64,000 nucleotides of DNA from Novosphingobium sp. (GTDB lineage: Bacteria > Pseudomonadota > Alphaproteobacteria > Sphingomonadales > Sphingomonadaceae): NCBI GenBank assembly GCA_024236235.1, contig JACKKV010000006.1, positions 1-64,000 on the forward strand, read 5' to 3'. The position numbers and the translations under genes were made by a program. Shown one piece after another: positions 25,202 to 34,025 of the stretch. The notes under the pieces were generated by a model, which did not search any database, had not been told where the DNA came from, and saw nothing but the letters and a program-made list of their open reading frames with translations. How positions within the stretch are numbered: the first letter of the stretch is position 1; each line of letters begins with the position of its first letter.

Positions 25202-25579
25202 CTAAGCCTGACCGGCCGCGGGGACCGGGGCGAGATCGCCAAAGCCCCACATCCGTTCGAGATTATAGAAACTGCGCACTTCGGGACGGAACAGATGCAC
25301 CACCACATCACCCGCGTCGATCAGCACCCAATCCGCCGCCGGAAGCCCTTCCAGCCGGACCGGACCGTGCCCGGCCTGCTTGATCCGTTCAGCCAGCTTC
25401 TGGGCGATCGCCGCCACCTGCCGGGTCGAACGGCCAGATGCGATGACCATGTAATCGGCCACGCTGGATTTGCCCTGCAACGGAATCGCGACGACATCCT
25501 GCGCCTGATCCTCCTCAAGCGAGGACATCACAAGGCTGTAAAGCGATCCAGCGTCGGGATCAGTGCCGGACATGGGCAT
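25202..25579 (-). CDS. rsfS: Ribosome silencing factor RsfS
   Basis: A RsfS/Iojap protein: SLYSLVMSSLEEDQAQDVVA, the KSSVADYMVIASGRSTRQV core and ADWVLIDAGDVVVHLFRPEV with YNLERMWG at the end are family signatures. It binds uL14 and blocks subunit joining in stationary phase. The frame is open from an ATG at 25633, which would add 18 residues; I prefer the ATG at 25579 because GGAGGGG lies directly upstream at good spacing and family members are short. Order nadD-rsfS-rlmH is typical. Confidence 0.93.
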   Translation of the reverse strand: MPMSGTDPDAGSLYSLVMSSLEEDQAQDVVAIPLQGKSSVADYMVIASGRSTRQVAAIAQKLAERIKQAGHGPVRLEGLPAADWVLIDAGDVVVHLFRPEVRSFYNLERMWGFGDLAPVPAAGQA

Positions 25580-25690
25580 GGCCCCTCCAGCGGTGTTGCC
25601 GGCCACGGCCGACTGTATCTGCGCCTGATTCATCGCAGCAAGTTTCGCTCCTGTTAACGGGAATGGAAAGCGCCAGGGACAGATGGCGCC

Positions 25691-26356
25691 TCATGCGCGC
25701 TCCGCCCCGGGATGGCCATCAATGAGATGATGCGTCAATTGATCCCGGCAGGCCGCACCCTCGAAACGGGAGGCCCATTGGGGATCCGCGCGGCGAATGC
25801 CTGTTGCCGAACGCGGATCGGGGTCAAAACGCAATGCGATCAGAGCCGGTGCGCTCCAATTGTCCCGGTTACGAAAACTGGCGGCTTTGACACGGTATCG
25901 CCGCAGCCAGGCCATCGCGGGGTTCGCAACAGCATGTGCATCATAGCCGGGCCGGGCGATCACCGCAATCGGCATCGTGCGGGCGATCCGGCGCCAGTCC
26001 TTCCAGCGATGGAACTGCGTGAGATTATCCGACCCCATGACCCACACGAAGCGGTGCCGGGGCCAGCGCCGGGCAAGGGCGCGCAGCGTATCGACCGTAT
26101 AGGCAGAGCCGAATTCGCGCTCAATCGCGGACACGCGGATCGGCGCGCGCCGCGCCATCGCCGCCGCAGATCGGAAACGCGCGGGCAGCGGGGCCATGCC
26201 GTTCGCCGGTTTAAGCGGATTGCCGGGCGAAACCAGCCACCACATCTCGTCAAGACCAAGCGCGGCAAGCGTGAACAGCGAGACGCGCCGGTGTCCGCCA
26301 TGGGCCGGATTGAAGCTGCCGCCCAGCAGGCCGACCCGCAGCCCGCCGCGCCTCAC
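25691..26356 (-). CDS. nadD: Nicotinate-nucleotide adenylyltransferase
   Basis: About 221 residues. The nucleotidyltransferase signature is GLLGGSFNPAHGGHRRVS (HxGH), with MWWLVSPGNPLK, WVMGSDNLTQFHRW and SATGIRR corresponding to the ISSTxxR end motif. Known role: forms NaAD from NaMN in NAD synthesis. Start choice: GTG at 26356 makes a GTGA overlap with the proA stop and gives a normal N terminus (RRGGLRVGLLGG); the ATG at 26389 would overlap proA by 37 bases. Neither has a strong Shine-Dalgarno, so translational coupling is likely. Confidence 0.92.
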   Translation of the reverse strand: MRRGGLRVGLLGGSFNPAHGGHRRVSLFTLAALGLDEMWWLVSPGNPLKPANGMAPLPARFRSAAAMARRAPIRVSAIEREFGSAYTVDTLRALARRWPRHRFVWVMGSDNLTQFHRWKDWRRIARTMPIAVIARPGYDAHAVANPAMAWLRRYRVKAASFRNRDNWSAPALIALRFDPDPRSATGIRRADPQWASRFEGAACRDQLTHHLIDGHPGAERA

Positions 26357-27633
26357 GGCCGGGTCTGGCCCGAACCGCGCACCTGCCACTTGTAAGTGGT
26401 GAGCCCTTCCAGCGCCACCGGACCGCGCGCATGCAGCCGTCCCGTGGCAATGCCGATTTCCGCACCCAGCCCGAATTCGCCGCCATCGGCGAACTGGCTG
26501 GAGGCATTGACCATGACGATGGCGCTGTCGACCTCATCCAGAAACCGTTCCGCCACCGCCTCGTCGCCGGTCACGATCGCATCTGTATGCGCCGAGCTGT
26601 GCCGGGCGATATGTTCCAGCGCGCAATCAAGGCCATCGACCACCGCGACCGAGAGAATCGCGTCGAGATATTCGGTATCCCAGTCTTCCGCGCTGGCCGC
26701 TCCGATCCGCGCATCCAGCGCCTGCGCGCGCGCATCGCCGCGCAACTCACAGCCCGCATCCAGCAGATCAGCGACCAGCCGCTGCGCCGCCGGAAAGGCC
26801 GCGTCGATCAGCAGCGTTTCCATCGCCCCGCAAATGCCGGTGCGCCGCAACTTGGCATTATGCGCGACCGCAATGGCCATGTCGGGATCGGCGGCGGCAT
26901 GAACATAGGTGTGGCAGATACCGTCGAGATGAGCGAGCACGGGCACGCGCGCATCGGCCTGCACCCGCGCGACCAGCCCCTTGCCCCCGCGCGGCACGAT
27001 CATGTCGATCTCGCCTGCTGCGGCCAGCATCGCCCCCACCGCCGCGCGATCCTGCGTCGGCACCAGCTGCACGGCGGCGGCAGGAACGCCGCCCGCCACA
27101 AGCCCGCGCACCATGGCGGCATGAATTGCATGATTGGAATGGACCGCCTCGCTGCCGCCACGCAGAAGTGCGGCATTGCCCGCCCGCACGCACAGCGCCG
27201 CCGCATCGGCCGTCACATTGGGGCGGCTTTCATAAATGATCCCGATCATCCCGATCGGCACCCGCACCCGGCGCAGTTCCATCCCGTTAGGGCGGGTGCT
27301 GCGATCGATCACCTCGCCAACCGGATCGGGCAGATCCGCCACCGCGTCCACCGCATCGGCAATGCCGGCAAGCCGCGCCGGGTCCAGCCGCAGCCGGTCA
27401 ATCATCGCCGGCGTCAGCCCGTTGGCTTCGGCAGCGGCGATATCCTGCGCATTGGCGGCAAGAATTTCCCCTTCCGCATCGCGCAGCGCGCTGGCCGCGC
27501 GGTGCAGCGCGGCAGCCTTGGCGGCACTTGGCATGCGGGCAAGCTCGCGTTGCGCAAGGCGACCGGCGCGCGCCAGCGCCGCAACGAGCTGGCGGGGTTC
27601 GACATTCGGATCAATCGTAGGTTCATCTGACAT
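26353..27633 (-). CDS. proA: Glutamate-5-semialdehyde dehydrogenase (gamma-glutamyl phosphate reductase)
   Basis: A 426-residue aldehyde dehydrogenase-superfamily enzyme. Landmarks are GMIGIIYESRPNVTADAAALC, RGGSEAVHSNHAIH, PRGGKGLV, the catalytic Cys in LRRTGICGAMETLLID, and the end HARGPVALEGLTTYKW. Known role: reduces gamma-glutamyl phosphate to glutamate semialdehyde in proline synthesis. I take the ATG at 27633 (MSDEPTIDPN); an ATG at 27654 would add seven residues. It is the first gene of the leftward run proA-nadD-rsfS-rlmH-envC-ctpA. Confidence 0.95.
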   Translation of the reverse strand: MSDEPTIDPNVEPRQLVAALARAGRLAQRELARMPSAAKAAALHRAASALRDAEGEILAANAQDIAAAEANGLTPAMIDRLRLDPARLAGIADAVDAVADLPDPVGEVIDRSTRPNGMELRRVRVPIGMIGIIYESRPNVTADAAALCVRAGNAALLRGGSEAVHSNHAIHAAMVRGLVAGGVPAAAVQLVPTQDRAAVGAMLAAAGEIDMIVPRGGKGLVARVQADARVPVLAHLDGICHTYVHAAADPDMAIAVAHNAKLRRTGICGAMETLLIDAAFPAAQRLVADLLDAGCELRGDARAQALDARIGAASAEDWDTEYLDAILSVAVVDGLDCALEHIARHSSAHTDAIVTGDEAVAERFLDEVDSAIVMVNASSQFADGGEFGLGAEIGIATGRLHARGPVALEGLTTYKWQVRGSGQTRP

Positions 27634-27874
27634 GGCGCATGCGGTTAGCACCACGCGCCGCGCTTGTCAGGAGGCGATTCGCCAACCGGTCATGGCATGC
27701 CGCGCATTTGCCGCAGGCGGGTCCGCCCATCTGTCCCGGGATGAGACGCGAGCCAACGACTCGTCGTGCGACTCCACCGCCCTGCCCCTTTAACCATGCG
27801 CGGCGGTTTCAAGCGTTAACCTCTCCATGCTAGCCACGCGCCCGTTCACATCCGAGCGGGTTGAGGGGTCGTCG

Positions 27875-29023
27875 TTGAAAAAGCAGGCTGCAGGTGGGCT
27901 GAGCGCCCGCCTTGCGGATTGGTTCCCGGATCGCGAATTTTTCATGCGGTCGCAGGGTCAGGTCCGTTTTATCAAAATCACCTCCAGGGTGCAGATCGGA
28001 CTGGCCGCAATCGTTGCCGGGGCATTGCTGTTCTGGGCGATCAGCATGGCGGCCATGGCGATCAGCCAATATTCCGCGCGCGCTGACCGGCTCGCCCTGC
28101 TCGAACGCGAAGCCAAGGTGGAAACCGCCGAAAGCCGCGTTTCGGCCTATCGTGACGATCTCAATGCCGTGGCCAGCGACCTTGAAAAACGCCAGTCCTT
28201 TATCGAGGAAATGGTCGACAGCCTGCCCGATGACGCCAAGGCGCATGAAACCGTTTCAAACAGCAGCGACGAAACCGCCAAGACAGTCGAAAAGGTCAGC
28301 GCATCCATTCCCGAAGCTTCAGCGCTCGCGCAGATCGAAGCCCGCCAGATCGCATTCGTCGAAAAGCTGACCCTTTTTGCAGACCGCCGCGCCGCCCGTG
28401 CCGCCGCCGCGATCCGCAAGCTCGGCCTTGACCCGGCCAGCATGGTCCGCTTTTCCCGCGAGGCACAGGGCGGTCCGCTGGAACTGCTCAGCACGGATCG
28501 CGATGGCTCTACTGACCCGCGCTTCGAACGGCTTGGCCTCAGCCTTGCCCGCATGGAAGCGCTGGAACGCGGACTTCAGGGAATTCCCCAGGTGCTGCCA
28601 GCCAGCCTCAGCATGATTTCCTCCGGCTTCGGCTATCGCCGCGATCCCTTCACCGGCCACGGTGCGATGCATGCCGGGCTCGATTTCCGCGGCCCTGTAG
28701 GCTCGCCCATCTATGCGGCGGCCAATGGGCGGATCAGCTTTGCCGGGCGCAAGGCGGGTTACGGCAATTGCATCGAAATCAGCCATGGCAACGGGCTCGT
28801 TACCCGTTACGCTCATATGTCCAAGTTCCGCGCCACTGTGGGGCAGCAGGTCGCCGCTGGCGACGTGATTGGCGCGATTGGCAACACCGGTCGTTCGACC
28901 GGGCCGCATCTTCACTTCGAAGTGCGGATCAATGACCGCGCGGTCAATCCGCGCCCGTTTCTGGAGGCAGCCCCCCATGTTCTCGAAGAAGCCCGCGCCG
29001 CAAACGCGGATCAGCGCCCCTAG
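27875..29023 (+). CDS. M23 family metallopeptidase paired with a bactofilin
   Basis: About 382 residues. A basic amphipathic N terminus with REFFMRSQGQVRFIKI leads to one membrane segment (IGLAAIVAGALLFWAISMAA), a coiled coil (about residues 65-180) and a C-terminal LytM domain with intact zinc ligands: HAGLDFRGP (HxxxD), YAHMSK and GPHLHFEVR (HxH). It should cut peptidoglycan cross-links from the periplasmic side. I favour a TTG start at 27875 because GAGGGG precedes it by seven bases; the ATG at 27827 lacks a ribosome site. The bactofilin gene overlaps its 3' end, the known arrangement in which a bactofilin scaffold localises an M23 enzyme such as LmdC. Confidence 0.9.
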   Translation: MKKQAAGGLSARLADWFPDREFFMRSQGQVRFIKITSRVQIGLAAIVAGALLFWAISMAAMAISQYSARADRLALLEREAKVETAESRVSAYRDDLNAVASDLEKRQSFIEEMVDSLPDDAKAHETVSNSSDETAKTVEKVSASIPEASALAQIEARQIAFVEKLTLFADRRAARAAAAIRKLGLDPASMVRFSREAQGGPLELLSTDRDGSTDPRFERLGLSLARMEALERGLQGIPQVLPASLSMISSGFGYRRDPFTGHGAMHAGLDFRGPVGSPIYAAANGRISFAGRKAGYGNCIEISHGNGLVTRYAHMSKFRATVGQQVAAGDVIGAIGNTGRSTGPHLHFEVRINDRAVNPRPFLEAAPHVLEEARAANADQRP

Positions 29024-29429
29024 GCCCGTGGCCGGCTCCTCCACCTTTTCCGTCATCGGTGCCGATGTCGTCATCAAGGGCGATATTCATGCCTCGGCTG
29101 ACCTGCATGTCGACGGGCGCGTGGAAGGCGACATCGCCTGCGCCGCGCTGGTCCAGGGCGAATCCAGTTCAGTAATGGGCGCGATCGAGGCGGAAACCGC
29201 CCGTCTGGCGGGGCACGTCATCGGCTCGATTCATGCGCGCGACCTCGTCGTGCTCAAGACCGCAAGGATTGAAGGTGACGTTCATTACGATGCGCTGACG
29301 ATCGAGCAGGGGGCAGAGGTCGAAGGCCGCTTCTCTCACCGCATGACCAGCAAGGCGAAGGACGAGAAAACCGCCATCGCCCCGGGCGATGACGGTGGGG
29401 CCGAACCCAAGCTGACCCTGGCCAACTAG
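28977..29429 (+). CDS. Bactofilin (polymer-forming cytoskeletal protein)
   Basis: A 150-residue bactofilin (DUF583). After a Pro-rich disordered N terminus (MFSKKPAPQTRISAPRP) the right-handed beta-helix runs from about 24 to 125, with repeats such as VIGADVVIKGDIHASADLHV, DGRVEGDI, GHVIGSIHARDLVVLKTARI and EGDVHYDALTIEQGAEVEGRF; the C-terminal tail is disordered. GGAGG at 28962-28966 precedes the ATG; the gene overlaps the M23 gene by 47 bases. Bactofilins polymerise at the membrane and position cell-wall enzymes to shape the cell. Confidence 0.94.
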   Translation: MFSKKPAPQTRISAPRPVAGSSTFSVIGADVVIKGDIHASADLHVDGRVEGDIACAALVQGESSSVMGAIEAETARLAGHVIGSIHARDLVVLKTARIEGDVHYDALTIEQGAEVEGRFSHRMTSKAKDEKTAIAPGDDGGAEPKLTLAN

Positions 29430-29431
29430 GC

Positions 29432-31135
29432 TCAGCCCGGCTCGCCGAGCACTTCTGCTTTCAAGGCCTTGCGGTCAAGCTTGCCGATCTGCGTCTTGGG
29501 CAGGCTGGCGCGGATCACCACGGCATTCGGCCGTTCATGCTTGCCGATATGCGGCAACAGCCACTCCAGCAGATCTTCCCCGCTAACGGGCGGTGCATCG
29601 CTTTCCAGCGCCACATAGGCCATCGGGCTTTCCCCGCGGTAATCATCGGGCACGCCGATCACCAGCGCTTCCTTGACTGCCGGATGCTCCAGCAGCACTT
29701 TTTCCACCCGGCTCGGGAAGACCTTGAAGCCGCCGACATTGATCATGTCCTTGCTGCGATCGACGATGTGAATGAAACCGTGATCATCAATCGTCGCAAT
29801 ATCGCCGGTCCGCAGCCAGTTTTCCCCGTCCCGCCTGGCAAAGGCTTTGGCCGCTGCATCGGGCCGGTTCCAGTATCCCTGCATTACCTGCGGGCCGCAC
29901 ACGGCCAGTTCGCCCGGTTCACCTGCCGCGGCATCCAGCGCCGCGTCTTCCTTGTCGAGCAGGCGAATCCGGGTCAGCGGCAACGGCTGGCCGATCGTCC
30001 CGGCGCGATTTTCGCCCTGTAACGGATTGGTCGAGACCACACCGCTGCTTTCAGTCAGCCCATAGCCTTCGATCACCTTGACCCCGGTCGCCTGTTCGAA
30101 CCGTTCCTTCAGCGAAAGCGGCAATGGCGCCCCGCCCGAAATACATTCCCTCAGCGATGAAAAATCGGTGCGGGCGCAGCGGGGGTGATCGATCATTGCC
30201 TGGTACATGGTCGGCACGCCGAAAATCGAGGTGGGCCGCGTGCGCTCTATCGTTTGCAGCGCCTGGCCCGCATCGAAGCGCGGCAGCATGGCGATGCAGC
30301 CGCGATTGACGATGGTGCGGTTAAGGACGCAGGTGTTGGCGAACACATGAAACAGCGGCAGCACGCCCAGCACCACGTCGCGCCGTCCCTTGTCCGGATC
30401 GATTGCCCGCACCTGCCGTGCGTTGGCGGTGAGGTTCTGATGAGTGAGCATCGCCCCCTTGGGCGTGCCAGTGGTGCCGCCGGTGTATTGCAGCAGGGCC
30501 AGCGCATCGGGATCGAGGTTGCACGCCTGCTGCGCCGCCGCGGAACTGAGACAGTCAGTCCAGCGCACAATGTCGTGACGGGCAGGGATACGCGCCAGAC
30601 CCTTGCGGGTGAGGCGCAGCAACCATGATTTGACCGGCGGCAGCATGGCCGCCAGCCGCCCGACGATCAGCGTTTCGAGTGGTGAATTGTCCAGCACCTC
30701 CACCGCGACCGGCAACAGTGCTGCCGCATCGATCGTGACCAGAATCTTCGTGCCCGAATCAGCGACCTGCGCTTCCAGTTCTTCGGCCGAATAGAGCGGC
30801 GAGAAATTGACCAGCGTCGCCCCGGCCATCAGCGCCCCGTAATAGGCGGCGGGATAAAGCGGCACATTGGGCAGGAACAGGCCGATCCGGTCTCCGCTGG
30901 CGACGCCCATGCGCCGCAGGCCTGCGGCAAAGGCGCGGGCTTCGGCCAGAATCTGCCGATAAGTGAAGCTGCGTCCGAGGAAATCGGCCAGAGGCTGATC
31001 CGGGCAATCTGCCGCTGCCGCTTCCAGCATGGCCGGCAAGCTCATCGGCGGCAGATCGATCGTCCAGCCGCACGGATGCGCGTAATGTCCGGGCACGATC
31101 CCGTGCGCGCGATTCAGATCCTCTCCATGTCCCAC
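29432..31135 (-). CDS. Long-chain fatty-acid-CoA ligase (AMP-forming)
   Basis: About 567 residues of the AMP-dependent synthetase superfamily. P-loop: LLQYTGGTTGTPKGAML; A5: GYGLTESSGVVS; A7/A8: WLRTGDIATIDDHGFIHIV and DRSKDMINVGGFKVFPS; catalytic Lys in PKTQIGKLDRKALK. Together with FLGRSFTYRQI these fit long-chain acyl-CoA synthetases of the FadD type, feeding beta-oxidation and the ETF pathway. Start is uncertain: the frame opens with a TTG at 31171; a GTG at 31135 (just before GHGEDLNRAHG) gives the more usual N terminus. It ends 2 bp from the convergent bactofilin gene. Confidence 0.92.
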   Translation of the reverse strand: MGHGEDLNRAHGIVPGHYAHPCGWTIDLPPMSLPAMLEAAAADCPDQPLADFLGRSFTYRQILAEARAFAAGLRRMGVASGDRIGLFLPNVPLYPAAYYGALMAGATLVNFSPLYSAEELEAQVADSGTKILVTIDAAALLPVAVEVLDNSPLETLIVGRLAAMLPPVKSWLLRLTRKGLARIPARHDIVRWTDCLSSAAAQQACNLDPDALALLQYTGGTTGTPKGAMLTHQNLTANARQVRAIDPDKGRRDVVLGVLPLFHVFANTCVLNRTIVNRGCIAMLPRFDAGQALQTIERTRPTSIFGVPTMYQAMIDHPRCARTDFSSLRECISGGAPLPLSLKERFEQATGVKVIEGYGLTESSGVVSTNPLQGENRAGTIGQPLPLTRIRLLDKEDAALDAAAGEPGELAVCGPQVMQGYWNRPDAAAKAFARRDGENWLRTGDIATIDDHGFIHIVDRSKDMINVGGFKVFPSRVEKVLLEHPAVKEALVIGVPDDYRGESPMAYVALESDAPPVSGEDLLEWLLPHIGKHERPNAVVIRASLPKTQIGKLDRKALKAEVLGEPG

Positions 31136-31207
31136 ATCAGCGAAGGTGCCGCGCGGGCGCGCGCGCGGCAAGCCCCAACTTCACCGGGACGCACGAAACG
31201 GCCAAAA

Positions 31208-31915
31208 TCAGGCCTGGTCAGCCCCTTCGGCCTCAGCGGCACGTTTTGCCGCCAGCCAGGCTTCCGCCTCGGCTTCCTGCGCGGCTTCGGCAGCGGCGCG
31301 AACCGCTTCCTCACGCTCGGCGCGCAGTTCCTCGATCAGCGCTTCCTTGTCATCGCCCAGTTCGACATCCACTTCGACCGCATCGGTAACGCCCGCCTTC
31401 TTGGCGGCCTTGGCGACGATCGCATCAAGTTCGCGCTGCGAGCACAGGCCAAGCGTGACCGGATCCTTGGGCTGGATGTTCTGGATGTTCCAGTGCGTGC
31501 GGTCCCGCACTGCAGCGATGGTGTTGCGTGTGGTGCCGATCAGCTTGCCGATCTGCGCATCGGAAATTTCAGGGTGATTGCGCAGCAGCCAGGCGATGCC
31601 ATCGGGCTTGTCCTGCCGCTTGGACACCGGCGTGTAACGCGGCCCCTTGGTGCGGCTGACCGAGGTCGGCGCCTTCTGCATCTGCAGCACGTAATCGGGA
31701 TCGGCCTGGCCACGTTCGATTTCATCATGCGTCAGCTCGCCCGAATGAATCGGATCGCGCCCGGTATATTTGGAGCTGGCCAGATCGTCAGCCATCGCCT
31801 GCACTTCAAGAATGTGCAGGCCGCAGAATTCAGCGATCTGCGAGAAGCTGAGCGCGGTATTGTCGACCAGCCAGGATGCCGTGGCATGAGGCATCAGCGG
31901 TGTAACTTGGGACAC
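31208..31915 (-). CDS. Cell cycle transcriptional regulator TrcR (DUF1013)
   Basis: About 235 residues. Conserved DUF1013 core: LMPHATASWLVDNTALSFSQ, IAEFCGLHILEVQAMAD, GRDPIHSGELTHDEIERG, RYTPVSKRQDKPDGIAWLLR, then the HTH-like NHPEISDAQIGKLIGTTRNT followed by IAAVRDRTHWN. A C-terminal coiled Ala/Glu stretch follows (about 180-235). In alphaproteobacteria this protein is annotated as a cell-cycle regulator; its targets are not known from sequence. A GTG start at 31915 is chosen: GGAG lies seven bases upstream, and no ATG is near the conserved N terminus except at 31894. Confidence 0.92.
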   Translation of the reverse strand: MSQVTPLMPHATASWLVDNTALSFSQIAEFCGLHILEVQAMADDLASSKYTGRDPIHSGELTHDEIERGQADPDYVLQMQKAPTSVSRTKGPRYTPVSKRQDKPDGIAWLLRNHPEISDAQIGKLIGTTRNTIAAVRDRTHWNIQNIQPKDPVTLGLCSQRELDAIVAKAAKKAGVTDAVEVDVELGDDKEALIEELRAEREEAVRAAAEAAQEAEAEAWLAAKRAAEAEGADQA

Positions 31916-31924
31916 GGGGTTTCT

Positions 31925-31966
31925 CCGGCAAAAAATATAAGGGCCGCCCCTTACGGAGCGGCCTTG
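31925..31966 (-). terminator. Intrinsic terminator after the glycosyltransferase gene
   Basis: On the minus strand GCCGCTCCG (31953-31962 region) faces CGGGGCGGC across a short loop and is followed by TTATATTTTTT (31930-31940). The position between the glycosyltransferase stop (32014) and the trcR GTG start fits a terminator of the upstream operon; the T-rich tail ends just before the trcR ribosome site. Confidence 0.65.
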
Positions 31967-32013
31967 CTGCACTTTATCTAGGCCATGGCTGCCGGTTCGG
32001 CAAGTTTGTTGAA

Positions 32014-33045
32014 TCAGGCCGCAATCGCCCCGGCGGTTTCGCAGGCCAGGGCGGCCAGGAACTGCCGCGCGCTCGCTTCCCAGGTGAAGCCTGCACCATG
32101 CGCCGCGCAATCGTCGCGATTCAGCCGCAAGGCCGCAGCAATGGCTTCCTCCAGACTGTTCGCCATGACGCCGGTTTGCGGCGTCAGAATATCCAGCGGG
32201 CCCTGGACCGGATATGCCGCAACCGGCGTGCCGCAGGCCAGCGCCTCGATCATCACCAGGCCGAAAGTATCGGTTTTGCTTGGAAAGACAAAGACATCCG
32301 CGCCGGCATAGCAGGCGGCCAGATCCCGCCCCGTCTTGCTGCCCAGGAAATGTGCGTCCGGGTATGACTGTTCGAGCCGGTCAAGCGCCGGGCCATCGCC
32401 CACAACCACCTTGGAGCCTTGATGACGCGATTCGAGAAACGCCTCGACATTCTTTTCCACCGCGACCCGCCCGACATAAAGCTGAATCGGGCGCGGCAGG
32501 TTGAGGAACAGTTCGGGCGGTTCGGTCAGCGGCGAGAAAGCGGACAGGTCGACACCCCGGCTCCAGTGTCGCAGATTGATCAGCCCCTGCGCGCGCAATT
32601 GCGCCCGGACCGTGTCTGTCGCCACCATGATGCCGCGCGCCGGCCGGTGGAACCAGCGAATATAGGGCCAGAAGGTTGCTGCTGGCAGGCCGGTGCGGCG
32701 GGCCAGATAATCGGGGAACTGCGTATGATAGGCAGTGGTGAAGGCAAGCCCGCGCGCAAGGCAGTGACGGCGCGCGGCAAGGCCGAGCGGACCCTCCGTG
32801 GCAATGTGAATCGCATCGGGGGAAAGCGCGTCCAGCCTGCGCCCCACCGTATTGCGTCCGGTCAGCGCGAGGCGGATTTCCGGGTAGCTCGGGCAAGGGA
32901 GCGAACGATACTGGTCCGGCGAAATGATCGTGACCCGATGCCCCCATGCTTCAAGAATGGAAGTAACTGCGGTCAGCGTGCGCACCACCCCGTTGACCTG
33001 CGGGGCCCAGGCATCCGTCACCAGCGCGATGGACAGCCCGTTCAC
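32014..33045 (-). CDS. Glycosyltransferase family 1/4 protein
   Basis: A 343-residue GT-B glycosyltransferase. N-terminal acceptor domain: IALVTDAWAPQVNGVVRTL and TAYHTQFPDYLARRTGLPA, typical of the GT4 branch near sulfolipid/phosphatidylinositol-type transferases. C-terminal donor domain: IQLYVGRVAVEKNVEAFLE and VFPSKTDTFGLVMIEALACG, the nucleotide-sugar E-x7-E region. Substrate is unknown; a lipid or glycan acceptor at the inner membrane is probable. The start overlaps the stop of the LpxH-like gene by four bases, so the two act together, likely in envelope lipid modification (inference). Confidence 0.92.
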   Translation of the reverse strand: MNGLSIALVTDAWAPQVNGVVRTLTAVTSILEAWGHRVTIISPDQYRSLPCPSYPEIRLALTGRNTVGRRLDALSPDAIHIATEGPLGLAARRHCLARGLAFTTAYHTQFPDYLARRTGLPAATFWPYIRWFHRPARGIMVATDTVRAQLRAQGLINLRHWSRGVDLSAFSPLTEPPELFLNLPRPIQLYVGRVAVEKNVEAFLESRHQGSKVVVGDGPALDRLEQSYPDAHFLGSKTGRDLAACYAGADVFVFPSKTDTFGLVMIEALACGTPVAAYPVQGPLDILTPQTGVMANSLEEAIAAALRLNRDDCAAHGAGFTWEASARQFLAALACETAGAIAA

Positions 33046-33959
33046 GCTGCGCCCGCCATCTCGCGCGGGGGTGCCGCTGCGGCCTGCATGGCTTGCGCTT
33101 CGTCACGACGGCGCATTTCATCAGCCCAGTGCAGCACCTCCATCCGCCCGTCGAAATGTTCGACCAGCGCCGTGCAGCCTTCCACCCAGTCACCGTCATT
33201 GTAATATTCGATGCCGTCAAACTCACGAATTTCGGCGGTATGAATGTGGCCGCAGACCACCCCGTCGACCCCGCGTTCGGCGGCGGCGCGGGAAACGACC
33301 TCTTCATAGCGGGAGATGAATTCGACCGCGTTCTTGACCTTGTGCTTGGCCATCTTGCTGAGCGACCAATAGGGCAGATCGAACCGGTTGCGGATCGCAT
33401 TGACCCAGCGATTGAGCCCCATCAGCAGGTGATAGGCGGCATCGCCCACAAAGGCGAGCCAGCGGTGCGCCAGCATGACCGTGTCGAATTCATCGCCATG
33501 CAGCACCATCAGGCGGCGGCCGTCAGCCGTGGTGTGGAACGCTGCGCGGCGGATTTCGACCCCGCCGAAATTCAGGCCGGTAAACTGGCGGAACATTTCG
33601 TCGTGATTGCCGGGAATATAGACAATCCGCGTGCCACGCTTGGCCCGCTTCAATATCCGCCAGACGATGTCATTATGCGCGGCTGGCCAGTAGAATTTCT
33701 TCTTCAGGCGCCAGCCATCGATGATGTCGCCCACCAGATACATCACCTCGCTGTCGACGCTGTCGAGGAAATCGATCAGCATGTCGGCATTGCAGCCGCG
33801 CGTGCCCAGATGGACATCTGAAATCCAGATTGTGCGGAAGCGGCGGCGATGGTCCGGTCCGGGCTCTGCGCGCGCGGGCGGCCTGGACAGGTCGGGAACG
33901 AGGCCGGAAAAGACCGACCGTTCATTCCGCTTGCGCTCGATAATCGGTTCAACCCCCAT
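33042..33959 (-). CDS. UDP-2,3-diacylglucosamine diphosphatase-like metallophosphoesterase
   Basis: A 305-residue calcineurin-type phosphoesterase. Metal-binding motifs in order: ISDVHLGTRG (DxH), VGDIIDGW (GDxxD), IPGNHDEM (GNHD), LHGDEFD (H) and CGHIHTAEI (GHxH). GCNADMLIDFLDSVDSE and RRLMVLHGDEFD make it an LpxH-like/UDP-2,3-diacylglucosamine diphosphatase homologue; real lipid A activity is not certain, since sphingomonads often lack classic LPS. It has an extra basic N-terminal piece (about 40 residues). Coupled to the glycosyltransferase gene. Confidence 0.9.
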   Translation of the reverse strand: MGVEPIIERKRNERSVFSGLVPDLSRPPARAEPGPDHRRRFRTIWISDVHLGTRGCNADMLIDFLDSVDSEVMYLVGDIIDGWRLKKKFYWPAAHNDIVWRILKRAKRGTRIVYIPGNHDEMFRQFTGLNFGGVEIRRAAFHTTADGRRLMVLHGDEFDTVMLAHRWLAFVGDAAYHLLMGLNRWVNAIRNRFDLPYWSLSKMAKHKVKNAVEFISRYEEVVSRAAAERGVDGVVCGHIHTAEIREFDGIEYYNDGDWVEGCTALVEHFDGRMEVLHWADEMRRRDEAQAMQAAAAPPREMAGAA

Positions 33960-34025
33960 GATGGGGCGTCAATGACAGTTCAATGTTACGTGCGCTTCAC
34001 AGATTTGTGACCCTTTTGTGAAGCC

